From Dyella sp. S184 (GTDB lineage: Bacteria; Pseudomonadota; Gammaproteobacteria; Xanthomonadales; Rhodanobacteraceae), in assembly GCF_009766065.1 (NCBI RefSeq), contig NZ_LMUE01000009.1, forward strand, positions 128,812-192,811: a stretch of DNA of 64,000 nt, written 5' to 3'. Of this stretch, positions 10,700 through 21,795 are shown piece by piece. The position numbers and the translations under genes were made by a program. Below the pieces are notes generated by a model. That model saw only the letters and a program-made list of their open reading frames with translations. It was not told the origin of the DNA and did no database searches. Each line of letters begins with the position of its first letter. The stretch's first letter is position 1.

Positions 10700-11449
10700 G
10701 TGCCAGACTTGACTGAGCTGCTTACATTCATTGCCGTCGGTGCCTTTGCCCAGCTGATCGACGGCGCGCTGGGCATGGCCTATGGCGTGACCTCCGCCGG
10801 GTTGCTGATGGGCCTGGGCATGCCCCCGGTCGCCGCCAGTGCCAGCGTGCATTACGCCGAGACCTTCACCTGTGGCGCCTCCGGCATCAGCCACCTGCTG
10901 GCCGGCAATGTGCGGCGCCCACTGTTTCTTGCGCTGGTGATACCTGGCGTACTGGGTGCCCTGCTCGGTGTGCTGGTGGCGGTCAACGTGCCACCGCAGT
11001 GGATGCGCATCGCCTTGACCCCGTATCTGCTGGGCATGGGCCTGTTTCTGCTCTTCCGCCGCAGCCACCAGCCAGGACAGCGTACCGATGTACCCCGTGG
11101 CACCGGGTTGATGGGGCTGCTGGCCGCCTTTGTCGACGCGATCGGCGGTGGCGGCTGGAGCGCACTGACCGTCACCATCCTGCTCGCGCGCGGGCTGCCG
11201 CCACGCGTGGTCATTGGCAGCGTGCACCTGGCCAAATGCGTGGTAAGCATCGCCGCCAGCATGAGTTTCCTGCTCACTATCGGCACCAGCCATGGCTTCG
11301 CCGTGATCGGCCTGATCATCGGCGGCGTGCTTGCCGCACCGTTCGGCGCACTGTTCATCCGTCGCATCCCGGCGCGGGCCGCGACGATGCTGGCCGGCTT
11401 CGCCGTGCTCGCGCTGGGTATCAACAATGCGGTCCGCATGTTCGGCTGA
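10700..11449 (+). CDS. TauE/SafE (TSUP) family membrane transporter, probable sulfite/organosulfonate exporter
   Basis: An inner-membrane protein of 249 residues with about seven to eight hydrophobic segments. It shows the two-fold TSUP pattern: Gly-rich AQLIDGALGMAYGVTSAG at the N-terminus and AAFVDAIGGGGWSALTV in the second half. TSUP members move sulfite, sulfonates or other sulfur anions. Here the gene is divergent from cysJIH with a shared 160-bp control region, so a role in sulfite efflux or sulfur anion handling is a reasonable inference. The start codon is GTG. Substrate not provable from sequence. Confidence 0.8.
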   Translation: MPDLTELLTFIAVGAFAQLIDGALGMAYGVTSAGLLMGLGMPPVAASASVHYAETFTCGASGISHLLAGNVRRPLFLALVIPGVLGALLGVLVAVNVPPQWMRIALTPYLLGMGLFLLFRRSHQPGQRTDVPRGTGLMGLLAAFVDAIGGGGWSALTVTILLARGLPPRVVIGSVHLAKCVVSIAASMSFLLTIGTSHGFAVIGLIIGGVLAAPFGALFIRRIPARAATMLAGFAVLALGINNAVRMFG

Positions 11450-11488
11450 GACCGATCCAAACCCGCCCGCCGTCACTACAATGGGCCG

Positions 11489-12682
11489 ATGAGCCCAACC
11501 AAGCACCTCCCGATCGAAGTCCGCGGCAGCATCAGCCGCCCACTGGGCATGAGCCCAGCCCACTTCCTGCGCGATTACTGGCAGAAACGACCGCTACTGA
11601 TCCGTGGCGCGTTCGCCGATTTCCAGCCGCCGTTGCAACCCGACGACCTGGCCGGCCTCGCCTGCGAGGACGGTGCACTGGCCCGGCTGATCGTGCATGA
11701 CGAGAAGCGTGACCGCTGGCACGTCAATCCCGGCCCGCTGAGCGAGGCCGATTTCGCCAAGACTCCAAGCACCAACTGGACCTTGTTGGTGCAGGATGTG
11801 GACAAGTGGGATGCGGACGTTGCCGGGCTGCTCGATCACTTCAGCTTCCTGCCGAGCTGGCGCCTGGACGACATCATGGTCTCCTACGCCGAACCGGGCG
11901 GCGGCGTCGGCGCCCATGTCGACCAGTACGACGTGTTTCTCCTACAGGGGCTTGGTCAGCGCCACTGGGCGATCAGCGATGATCCGATGGCGCCGAAGGA
12001 ATTCCGCCACGATGTTGAACTGAAACAGCTTGCCCACTTCGAGTCGACCCACGAATGGCTGCTGGAACCGGGCGACATGCTGTACCTGCCGCCGGGCGTC
12101 CCGCACGACGGCGTTGCCTTCGGCGGCCCGTGCATGACGTTTTCGATCGGCATGCGCGCACCCTCGCAAGCCGAACTGACCGGTGACCTGGCTGACCATA
12201 TCGCCGAGCACCTGCCGGAAGAGCTGCGTTATGCCGATCCGGACCTGAAACCGGCCAAGGCCACCGGCGAGATCGACCGCGCCGCCATCGAACGCCTGAA
12301 GATGGCGCTGCCGTTTGCGGCGGTGCTGCGCGACGACATGCTGCACGACTGGTTCGGTCGCTTCATCACCCGCTACCGCAACGCGCAGGTGCCGGCGCCG
12401 CTGGAAAAACTCCTGAATGAGGCAGCACTGGCCAAACAGCTCGCTGCGGGTGCGCAACTGCTGCGCCATCCTTGGTCACGGCTGGCCTGGAGTCAGGGCA
12501 AATCCGGCTGCACGCTATATGTCAGCGGCCATGCCTATCCGGCCACACCCGCGCTGGCGCAGCAGCTGTGTGAGCAGCGCGCACTCAGCCTTGCCGGCAA
12601 ACCGAACGCTACCGAACGCGCCCTGCTGCTGGCGTTGATCAATGACGGCCACCTCCTGCCGAGAAAATCCCGCCGCCGATGA
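11489..12682 (+). CDS. roxA: JmjC/cupin ribosomal oxygenase, RoxA (YcfD)-like 50S L16 arginine hydroxylase
   Basis: Family members are Fe(II)/2-oxoglutarate oxygenases that hydroxylate an arginine of ribosomal protein L16. The 397-residue product compares with 373 for E. coli RoxA. It has the N-terminal WQKRPLLIRGAF motif. The metal-binding HxD is in VGAHVDQYDVFLLQ, and the distal histidine lies in LPPGVPHDG. A winged-helix-like C-terminal region follows. The stop overlaps the next ATG as ATGA, so it is translationally coupled to the downstream GNAT fusion. Family is clear; the exact target residue is inferred from the family. Confidence 0.88.
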   Translation: MSPTKHLPIEVRGSISRPLGMSPAHFLRDYWQKRPLLIRGAFADFQPPLQPDDLAGLACEDGALARLIVHDEKRDRWHVNPGPLSEADFAKTPSTNWTLLVQDVDKWDADVAGLLDHFSFLPSWRLDDIMVSYAEPGGGVGAHVDQYDVFLLQGLGQRHWAISDDPMAPKEFRHDVELKQLAHFESTHEWLLEPGDMLYLPPGVPHDGVAFGGPCMTFSIGMRAPSQAELTGDLADHIAEHLPEELRYADPDLKPAKATGEIDRAAIERLKMALPFAAVLRDDMLHDWFGRFITRYRNAQVPAPLEKLLNEAALAKQLAAGAQLLRHPWSRLAWSQGKSGCTLYVSGHAYPATPALAQQLCEQRALSLAGKPNATERALLLALINDGHLLPRKSRRR

Positions 12683-13629
12683 AGTTGCAGAACTTCCACG
12701 TCGAAATCGCCGAGTGGTCGCGCGAGGATCAGCGTGCGGCCTTGCTCGACCTGCGTAGCACGGTGTTTATTCAGGAACAGGGTGTACCTGAGGAACGCGA
12801 ACGGGATGGACTCGATGTGGATTGCTGGCACGTGCTGGCACGTGACGATACCGGGCAACCGATCGGCTGCGGCCGGCTCACGCCAGCCCACAAGATCGGC
12901 CGCATGGCGGTGTTGCCGGAATGGCGTGGCAACGGCGTCGGCGTAGCCTTGCTGCGTGAGCTGATCGGACGTGCCCGCACGCAAGGCTGGCCGGACGTGG
13001 CGCTGGATGCACAGGTCAGTGCCCTCGGCTTCTACGAACGCGAAGGTTTCACTGCGTATGGCGAGGAGTTCGAGGACGCCGGCCTGCCGCATCGGGCCAT
13101 GCGCATGGCCTTGTCGGCTAACGTCGAAGACGAGACACCCTCGCGCGATACCGGTGCACTGCCTGCCACCACGCGCAGCGAAACCGCCGCCGCCCGACTG
13201 CAGTTGTTGGTCGATGCACGCCATCGCCTGGCCATTTACCTGCCACTGCTCGGCAATGACAGCTACGCCAGCGTGGAAGAGCTGGCTGAGCTGCGGCGTC
13301 TGGCGATCTCCGGCCGCGGCGCGCAAATCCGCATCCTGCTGCACGATCCAGCCGCAGCCCTGCGCAACGACCATCGCCTGATTGCGCTGGCACAGCGCCT
13401 GCCAAGTTCGATGCAGATCCGCATGCCCGTGGAGGAAGCCGACCTGGCCTATGTCTCGGCCTATCTGCTCAACGACGTCGGCGGTTACCTGTTCCTGCCC
13501 GAGGCGAATCGTCCGCAAGGTCGCGCAGCCCGCCATGACCGCGCCGCCCAGGCGCCACTGCAACAGCATTTCGATGAAATATGGGAGCGCGCCGAGCGCG
13601 CCAGCGCCCTGCAGGCACTGGATATCTAG
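12679..13629 (+). CDS. GNAT N-acetyltransferase fused to an uncharacterised C-terminal domain
   Basis: Residues 1 to about 145 form an ElaA-like GNAT domain; the acetyl-CoA loop reads RMAVLPEWRGNGVG, and LGFYEREGF follows. The substrate is unknown. Residues about 160-316 form a second domain with RLAIYLPLLGNDSY, RILLHDPAAALR and a conserved-looking GGYLFLPEANRPQGRAA. I do not recognise its function, although the middle loosely recalls phospholipase-D-like folds. The ATG overlaps the roxA stop by 4 bp, pointing to joint expression. No terminator was seen directly after it. Confidence 0.82.
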   Translation: MKLQNFHVEIAEWSREDQRAALLDLRSTVFIQEQGVPEERERDGLDVDCWHVLARDDTGQPIGCGRLTPAHKIGRMAVLPEWRGNGVGVALLRELIGRARTQGWPDVALDAQVSALGFYEREGFTAYGEEFEDAGLPHRAMRMALSANVEDETPSRDTGALPATTRSETAAARLQLLVDARHRLAIYLPLLGNDSYASVEELAELRRLAISGRGAQIRILLHDPAAALRNDHRLIALAQRLPSSMQIRMPVEEADLAYVSAYLLNDVGGYLFLPEANRPQGRAARHDRAAQAPLQQHFDEIWERAERASALQALDI

Positions 13630-13790
13630 CCGTCATGACGGAACCGGCTGAACACCAGCTGGCCCGACGATTTCAGCTGCCGATCGCCGAGCGCGCCGTC
13701 AAAACACGCCAGATCGTCGCCTGCGACGAAAAAATCGGCGAGTCCTCGATAAAAATACCCGCCAACAACCCGTTTCGGGTCACTTGTAGG

Positions 13791-13821
13791 TTGTCGCGTC
13801 GCAGCAGGCAAAGGCTATAAT
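13791..13821 (+). promoter_or_regulatory. Probable sucA promoter
   Basis: A perfect TATAAT (13816-13821) lies 120 bp before the sucA GTG. TTGTCG stands 19 bp upstream, a long spacer, so the -10 is more certain than the -35. The 311-bp interval 13630-13940 holds no convincing gene; short frames there lack ribosome-binding sites. Confidence 0.5.
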
Positions 13822-13940
13822 TGTCCGGATTCTCTCCAGTCATCCGCTTGAAGGGTCTGTCGGGCTTGAATACCGACGGAAAACCTCGACTTCAAGGTCA
13901 CACGGATGGCCGCAAGCATCCCTTCCCTGCCGGTGGTGAC

Positions 13941-16787
13941 GTGACTACAAACCTGATTCGCGAGTTCTTCGAGTCCTCCCAACTCGCTGGCGGTAACGCC
14001 GACTATGTTGAATCGCTTTATGACACCTGGCTGACCGACGCCTCGTCGGTACCCGCCGAGTGGAGCAAATATTTCGAGACCTTCAAGGGTCGCGATTCAG
14101 GGGATGTCTCGCATGTCCCGGCCATTGCCCGTATCGAGGCCGCGCAGAAGCAGCGCCATTCGGGTAACGGCATTGCCGCCGCACCGGTGAGTGACGAGCA
14201 TGCGCGCAAGCAGGCTGGCGTGCTGCGCCTGCTTACCGCCTACCGCTCGCGTGGTCATCTCGCCGCCGATCTCGACCCGCTCGGCCTCACCGAGAAGATG
14301 TCGGCCCCGGATCTCGGCCTTGCCTTCCATGGCCTCTCCGATGCCGACCTGGATACCGAATTCGACACCGGCAACTACGCTGGTGGCGGCCAGCGCCTGA
14401 AATTGCGCGACCTGCTGAGCCGTTTGCAGAAGACCTACGCCAGCACGATCGGCGCGGAGTTCATGCACATCAGCAACCACGAGCAGCGCCACTGGATCTA
14501 CAGCCGCCTCGAGCAGGCCGCCGGCAAGAGCACCCTGGACAAGGCCGGCAAGCAGCGTGTGCTGGATGGCCTGACCGCAGCCGAGGGCCTGGAGCGCTAC
14601 CTGCACACGAAATACGTGGGCCAGAAGCGCTTCTCGCTGGAAGGCGGCGACAGCATGATCCCGATGATCGATGACGTCGTGCGTGCTGCCGGCGACAACG
14701 GCATCAAGGAGCTGGTGATCGGCATGGCCCATCGTGGCCGCCTCAACATGCTGGTCAACATCCTCGGCAAGCCACCGAAGACCCTGTTCGATGAATTCGA
14801 GGGCAAGTTCGAGCATCCGGACGACCCGGCCCACTCAGGCGACGTGAAGTACCACATGGGCTTCTCCGCCGACGTCAAGACGCCCAAGGGCGCCGTGCAC
14901 GTGGCGCTGGCGTTCAATCCGTCGCACCTTGAGATCGTCAATCCGGTGGTGACCGGTTCGGTGCATGCGCGACAGACCCGTCGCCACGACACCCTGCATA
15001 CGCAGTCGATGGCCGTGGTGATCCATGGCGACGCCGCGCTGGCCGGCCAGGGCGTAAACATGGAGCTGTTCAACATGTCGCAGGCCCGCGGTTTCAAGAT
15101 CGGCGGCAGCATGCACATCGTGATCAACAACCAGGTCGGCTTCACCACGTCCAATCCGCAAGACGCCCGCTCCACCATGTACTGCACCGACCTCGCCAAG
15201 ATGGTCAATGCACCGGTGCTACATGTGAACGGCGACGATCCGGAAGCAGTGATTGCCGTCACCCGGCTCGCCTATGAGTTCCGCAAGCAGTTCCGCAAGG
15301 ATGTGGTGATCGACTTGGTCTGCTATCGCCGCCACGGCCACAACGAGGCCGACGAACCGGCCGCGACGCAGCCAGTGATGTACCAGGTCATCCGCAAGCT
15401 CCCGACCACGCGCGATCTCTATCAGCAGAAGTTGGTGAAGGAAGGCGTGCTGGCCGAGGGCGAGGCGCAGAAGCAGTTCGAAACCTACCGCAACCGGCTC
15501 GAAGCCGGCGAGCCGATGGCCGACCTGAATCCATCGCCAGTCCGTGACTCCGAAATCGACTGGACGCGCTTCCTCGGCAACAAGCTGGCGACACCGGTGG
15601 ACACCACGGTGCCGAAACAGAAGCTGCTCGATCTGGCGGCGAAGATCCTCGACCTGCCGAAAGACATCACCCTGCAGGCACGTGTGGCGAAGATCTACGA
15701 CGACCGCCGCAAGATGGCTGCCGGCGAGCAACCGGGCGACTGGGGCTTTGCCGAGAACCTCGCCTACGCCACCTTGATCGACGCCGGCCACAACCTGCGT
15801 CTGGTCGGCCAGGACTCCGGCCGCGGTACGTTCTTCCATCGCCATGCGGTGCTGCACGACCAGAAGGACGGCCACACCTACATGCCGCTGGCGACGATCC
15901 GCGGCGGTGCCGACGTCGAAGTGATCGATTCGCTGCTCAGCGAAGAGGCCGTGATGGCCTTCGAGTACGGCCATGCCACCACCGACCCGGACACGCTGCA
16001 TATCTGGGAGGCTCAGTTCGGCGATTTCGCCAATGGCGCCCAGGTGGTGATCGACCAGTTCATCAGTTCCGGCGAGTCGAAGTGGAACCGCTTGTGCGGT
16101 CTGTCGCTGTTCCTTCCGCACGGCTATGAAGGCCAGGGCCCGGAGCATTCGTCGGCGCGTCTCGAACGCTTTCTGCAGATGTGTGCGCTGGAAAACATGC
16201 AGGTCTGCGTGCCAACCACGCCGGCGCAGGATTTCCACATGATCCGCCGCCAGATGCTGCGCCCGGTGCGCAAGCCGCTGATCGTGATGACGCCGAAATC
16301 GCTGCTGCGCCACAAACTGGCGGTGTCGACACTGGATGAGCTGGCCAACGGCAGCTTCCAGCTGGTGATCGGTGAGCATCGCGAGCTGCCGGCGAAGAAG
16401 GTCAAGCGCGTCGTGCTGTGCTCGGGCAAGGTTTACTACGACCTGCTGGAAGAAGCCGACAAGCGCAACCTGACCGACGTGGCGATCGTGCGCGTCGAGC
16501 AGTTGTATCCGTTCCCGCGCACCGAAGTCACCGCCGAACTGGACAAGTATCCCTCCGTGAAGGAAGTGATCTGGTGCCAGGAAGAGCCGATGAACCAGGG
16601 CGCCTGGTTCCAGATCCGTCATCACCTGCAGGCCTGCATCGGCAGCAAGCAAAGTCTCTCGTACGCAGGACGCGCGCGTTCGCCGGCACCGGCTGCCGGT
16701 CACCTCAATACCCATGTCGCCGAACAGGCAGCGCTCGTCGAGCAGGCGCTGGTTGCAGCGGTCGGCACCGATCACTCGGTAGAATAA
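13941..16787 (+). CDS. sucA: 2-oxoglutarate dehydrogenase E1 component
   Basis: This thiamine-diphosphate enzyme decarboxylates 2-oxoglutarate and passes the succinyl group to SucB in the TCA cycle. From GTG at 13941 it has 948 residues (E. coli 933). It begins with the family pattern TTNLIREFFESSQLAGGNAD, then YVESLYDTWL. MAHRGRLNMLVN and the ThDP-binding INNQVGFTTSNP stretch are present. The frame stays open to an ATG at 13821, but the extra residues overlap the promoter and lack family character. sucB follows after an intrinsic-terminator-like hairpin, suggesting partial read-through. Confidence 0.95.
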   Translation: MTTNLIREFFESSQLAGGNADYVESLYDTWLTDASSVPAEWSKYFETFKGRDSGDVSHVPAIARIEAAQKQRHSGNGIAAAPVSDEHARKQAGVLRLLTAYRSRGHLAADLDPLGLTEKMSAPDLGLAFHGLSDADLDTEFDTGNYAGGGQRLKLRDLLSRLQKTYASTIGAEFMHISNHEQRHWIYSRLEQAAGKSTLDKAGKQRVLDGLTAAEGLERYLHTKYVGQKRFSLEGGDSMIPMIDDVVRAAGDNGIKELVIGMAHRGRLNMLVNILGKPPKTLFDEFEGKFEHPDDPAHSGDVKYHMGFSADVKTPKGAVHVALAFNPSHLEIVNPVVTGSVHARQTRRHDTLHTQSMAVVIHGDAALAGQGVNMELFNMSQARGFKIGGSMHIVINNQVGFTTSNPQDARSTMYCTDLAKMVNAPVLHVNGDDPEAVIAVTRLAYEFRKQFRKDVVIDLVCYRRHGHNEADEPAATQPVMYQVIRKLPTTRDLYQQKLVKEGVLAEGEAQKQFETYRNRLEAGEPMADLNPSPVRDSEIDWTRFLGNKLATPVDTTVPKQKLLDLAAKILDLPKDITLQARVAKIYDDRRKMAAGEQPGDWGFAENLAYATLIDAGHNLRLVGQDSGRGTFFHRHAVLHDQKDGHTYMPLATIRGGADVEVIDSLLSEEAVMAFEYGHATTDPDTLHIWEAQFGDFANGAQVVIDQFISSGESKWNRLCGLSLFLPHGYEGQGPEHSSARLERFLQMCALENMQVCVPTTPAQDFHMIRRQMLRPVRKPLIVMTPKSLLRHKLAVSTLDELANGSFQLVIGEHRELPAKKVKRVVLCSGKVYYDLLEEADKRNLTDVAIVRVEQLYPFPRTEVTAELDKYPSVKEVIWCQEEPMNQGAWFQIRHHLQACIGSKQSLSYAGRARSPAPAAGHLNTHVAEQAALVEQALVAAVGTDHSVE

Positions 16788-16802
16788 AAAAACTTAAAGA
16801 GT

Positions 16803-16825
16803 GCGGCCATGGATGGCCGCTTTTT
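16803..16825 (+). terminator. Intrinsic terminator-like hairpin between sucA and sucB
   Basis: GCGGCCAT, GG loop, ATGGCCGC (16803-16820) is an 8-bp perfect stem followed directly by TTTTT. It lies 15 bp after the sucA stop and 43 bp before sucB. It probably attenuates read-through and so sets the E1:E2 ratio. Confidence 0.65.
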
Positions 16826-16858
16826 GACCTTGGCGTTCAGGGATGAACGCACTAATTA
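16803..16858. repeat. CATGGATG double-hairpin intergenic element, copy 1
   Basis: Two hairpins, GCGGCCAT/ATGGCCGC (16803-16820) and GCGTTCA/TGAACGC (16833-16850), are followed by ACTAATTA (16851-16858). The same ATGGAT-loop hairpin followed by CGCACTAATTA recurs at 40885-40910, and a related hairpin lies at 19615-19651. This suggests a dispersed REP-like family. Confidence 0.5.
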
Positions 16859-16868
16859 AGGAAATCCG

Positions 16869-18065
<1,197 letters not shown>

Positions 18066-18075
18066 GCCGAGCAAC

Positions 18076-18162
18076 CGGGAATCGGGAATGGGGAGTCGGG
18101 AATGGTTGAAAGCGCCGCCCGCTCTGCTCTTCCGATTCCCTATTCCCCTTTCCCTATTCCCG
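18076..18162. repeat. Long imperfect inverted repeat of GGGAAT units between sucB and lpd
   Basis: The left arm 18076-18105 consists of repeated GGGAAT-type hexamers. The right arm 18131-18162 is their approximate reverse complement (ATTCCC units). They can fold into a hairpin with about 30 imperfect pairs and a roughly 25-nt loop. It ends 12 bp before the lpd ATG, so it may affect lpd translation or mRNA processing. Confidence 0.75.
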
Positions 18163-18165
18163 TGA

Positions 18166-19599
<1,434 letters not shown>

Positions 19600-19614
19600 G
19601 GCCAGGATGGCTTC

Positions 19615-19651
19615 ATCCCGGATAGCACATGGATGTGCGTCGATCCGGGAT
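19615..19651. repeat. Nested hairpin downstream of lpd, CATGGATG element copy 2
   Basis: Outer arms ATCCCGGAT (19615-19623) and ATCCGGGAT (19643-19651) enclose an inner stem GCACAT-GG-ATGTGC (19625-19638). It shares the ATGGAT loop with the sucA-sucB and nusA-rimP elements. It lies 16 bp after the lpd stop and has no clear T-tract, so its role as a terminator is doubtful. Confidence 0.6.
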
Positions 19652-19672
19652 CCAGGTCCACAGACGATCACA

Positions 19673-19703
19673 CGCGACCCGTCTCCCAAGGACGGGTTTC
19701 GCG
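19673..19703 (+). terminator. Possible weak terminator upstream of the LOG gene
   Basis: CGCGACCCGTC and GACGGGTTTCGCG pair with one bulge around a 7-nt loop, then TTTCTGG follows. The T-tract is short. It may end sucAB-lpd transcripts before the next gene, whose GGAGGTAAGGA ribosome-binding site follows at once. Confidence 0.35.
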
Positions 19704-19719
19704 TTTCTGGAGGTAAGGA

Positions 19720-20316
19720 ATGGCTGAAGTAAAATCGCTCTGCGTCTACTGCGGCTCCAGCAGTGGCAAGTATCCTGAATACACCGAGCAGGTCCGCGCG
19801 TTCGGCGCCGAAATGGCCCGGCGGGGCATCGCCCTGGTCTACGGCGGCGGCAAGGTTGGCCTGATGGGTACCGTGGCTGATGCCGTGCTGGCTGGCGGTG
19901 GCAAGGTCTTCGGCGTGATTCCGCGCCAGCTGGTGGAACTCGAGGTGGCGCACCCAGGGCTGAGCGAGCTGCAGGTGGTCGAGACCATGCATCAGCGCAA
20001 GACGCGCATGTATGAACTGTCCGACGCCTTCGTCGCCCTGCCCGGTGGTTTCGGCACGATGGATGAGATGTTCGAGATGCTGACCTGGGCGCAGCTCGGC
20101 CTGCATCGCTATCCGTGTGCGTTCCTTGATGTGCGTGGTTATTACGATGGCCTGCGCACGATGATGGATCACATGGTCGACGAAGGCTTCGTGAAAGCCG
20201 GCCAGCGCGACAGCGTCTGGTTCGGCGACTCGATGACCGCACTGTTCGACTGGATGGGCAGTTACGACGGCGGCAACGCGTCCCGCGTGATCGGCCCGTC
20301 CAGCATCAAGGCCTGA
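19720..20316 (+). CDS. LOG family protein (TIGR00730-type nucleoside 5'-monophosphate phosphoribohydrolase)
   Basis: LOG proteins hydrolyse nucleoside or cytokinin-riboside 5'-monophosphates to the free base and ribose 5-phosphate. The 198-residue product has CVYCGSSSG at the N-terminus and VYGGGKVGLMG. The catalytic signature PGGFGTMDEMFEMLTWAQLG lies near residue 110, with MHQRK just before it. A strong GGAGG ribosome-binding site precedes the ATG. It is 15 bp from the following acuI-like gene, so they are probably co-transcribed. The bacterial substrate cannot be read from sequence. Confidence 0.88.
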   Translation: MAEVKSLCVYCGSSSGKYPEYTEQVRAFGAEMARRGIALVYGGGKVGLMGTVADAVLAGGGKVFGVIPRQLVELEVAHPGLSELQVVETMHQRKTRMYELSDAFVALPGGFGTMDEMFEMLTWAQLGLHRYPCAFLDVRGYYDGLRTMMDHMVDEGFVKAGQRDSVWFGDSMTALFDWMGSYDGGNASRVIGPSSIKA

Positions 20317-20331
20317 AACCGGAGATTCGAG

Positions 20332-21330
20332 ATGACCACGTTCCGCGCCTTTCGCATCCACAACGATGACGCTGGCTATCGCGCCGGCATCGAAACGATC
20401 TCCACCGATGCACTCTCGGCAGGCGAAGTGCTGATCAGGACGGCGTATTCCTCGGTCAACTACAAGGATGCGCTGGCTGGTACTGGCAAGGGCAAGATCC
20501 TCCGCGAGTACCCGCTGAACGGCGGCATCGACGTGGCTGGCCACGTAGTCGCCTCCACCGATCCGGCGTTCAAGGAAGGCGACGCAGTGCTGTGCACTGG
20601 CTCAGGCCTATCCGAGACGCGCGACGGCGGCTACGGCGAATACGCGCGACTGGATGCGCGCTGGACGATTCCGCTGCCAGCAGGCCTGAGCCTGCGCGAA
20701 AGCATGATTCTCGGCACCGCCGGCTTCACCGCCGCGCTGGCGTTGCTGCGCATGCAAGACAACCGACAGACGCCAGCACTCGGGCCACTTGCCGTGACCG
20801 GGGCCAGTGGTGGCGTCGGCCAGCTCGCGATCGATATCTTCACCCGCGCCGGTTACGAAGTGCACGCGATCAGCGGCAAGGCTGATCACTTCGACTTCCT
20901 GCGCAGTCTGGGCGCAACATCGTGCGTCGACCGCCATGCTCTCGCCTTCAGTGGCAAGCCGATGGATTCGGTTCGTTTCGGTGGCGCGCTGGACAACGTC
21001 GGTGGCGCGATGCTGGCCGGCCTGCTGCCGCTGATCACGCCTTACGGCAACGTGGCGATCTGCGGCAATGCCGGCGGCATCGCGTTCGACAGCACCGTGA
21101 TGCCGTTCATCATCCGCGGCGCCTCGTTGCTTGGTATCGCCTCGGCCGGTACCGCACGCGACATCCGTGACGAGGTCTGGCAGCATCTGGCCAGCGACTG
21201 GAAGCCGCAGCACCTCGAGCGCATTGCCACGCACGAAATCAGCCTCGACGAACTGCCCGAAGTATTTGCGCCCATGCTCGCTGGCAACTCGTTTGGCCGC
21301 ACACTGGTACGCATCGGCGACACGGTTTGA
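20332..21330 (+). CDS. acuI: Acrylyl-CoA reductase AcuI/YhdH-family medium-chain oxidoreductase
   Basis: An MDR-superfamily NADPH oxidoreductase of 332 residues, about the length of E. coli YhdH (AcuI). The catalytic-domain part reads SVNYKDALAGTGKG and GIDVAGHVV. The Rossmann motif is VTGASGGVGQLAIDI (about residue 155). No zinc-binding cysteine set is visible. Characterised AcuI reduces toxic acryloyl-CoA to propionyl-CoA; other members act on quinones or enoyl substrates. Operon partner of the LOG gene. The family is firm, the substrate inferred. Confidence 0.82.
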   Translation: MTTFRAFRIHNDDAGYRAGIETISTDALSAGEVLIRTAYSSVNYKDALAGTGKGKILREYPLNGGIDVAGHVVASTDPAFKEGDAVLCTGSGLSETRDGGYGEYARLDARWTIPLPAGLSLRESMILGTAGFTAALALLRMQDNRQTPALGPLAVTGASGGVGQLAIDIFTRAGYEVHAISGKADHFDFLRSLGATSCVDRHALAFSGKPMDSVRFGGALDNVGGAMLAGLLPLITPYGNVAICGNAGGIAFDSTVMPFIIRGASLLGIASAGTARDIRDEVWQHLASDWKPQHLERIATHEISLDELPEVFAPMLAGNSFGRTLVRIGDTV

Positions 21331-21341
21331 CGAAACCGTGC

Positions 21342-21370
21342 TTGGAAGAAAGGCCGCCACGGCTTAGAAT
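21342..21370 (+). promoter_or_regulatory. sigma70-type promoter of pilH
   Basis: TTGGAA (21342-21347), a 17-bp spacer and TAGAAT (21365-21370) lie 30 bp before the pilH ATG. GGGGA serves as a distant ribosome-binding site. It is placed so that pilH can be expressed separately from acuI. Confidence 0.55.
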
Positions 21371-21399
21371 CACCGAAACTCGCTGGGGACTATCACCTT

Positions 21400-21765
21400 A
21401 TGGCACGTATTCTGATCGTCGATGACTCCCCGTCCCAATTGCTGGGCATCAAGCGGATCGTCGAAAAACTCGGGCATGAGACTCTTTCCGCCGAAGATGG
21501 CGCCGCTGGTGTCGAAGTCGCCAAGCTGGAAAAACCCGACCTGATCCTGATGGACGTGGTGATGCCCAATCTCAACGGCTTCCAGGCGACGCGCACGATC
21601 AGCAAGAATGCCGACACCGCGCATATCCCGATCATCCTGGTGACCACCAAGGATCAGGAAACCGACAAGGTCTGGGGCATGCGCCAGGGCGCCAAGGCCT
21701 ATGTGACCAAGCCGATCAAGGAAGAGGAACTGGTCAAGGCGCTGAACGAGTTCCTGCCGCACTGA
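21400..21765 (+). CDS. pilH: Single-domain response regulator, PilH-like (type IV pilus/twitching)
   Basis: A stand-alone CheY-like receiver of 121 residues with acidic pocket Asp8/Asp9 and phospho-acceptor Asp52 in LILMDVVMPNLNG. The switch region VTTKDQETDKVWGMRQGAKAY and TKPI near the C-terminus follow. The VTTKDQETDKVWG segment and MARILIVDDSP start closely resemble PilH of the Pseudomonas Pil-Chp system. The other pil-chp genes are not next to it, so the assignment rests on sequence. It has its own promoter and is followed by a strong terminator. Confidence 0.85.
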   Translation: MARILIVDDSPSQLLGIKRIVEKLGHETLSAEDGAAGVEVAKLEKPDLILMDVVMPNLNGFQATRTISKNADTAHIPIILVTTKDQETDKVWGMRQGAKAYVTKPIKEEELVKALNEFLPH

Positions 21766-21795
21766 CCTTGGTCCGGCAACTCATCACGCAGATGC

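Noticed and set aside
13821-13941. ATG at 13821 as the sucA start
   Set aside because: The extra 40 residues overlap the TATAAT element and lack resemblance to the SucA N-terminus, which starts at GTG 13941.
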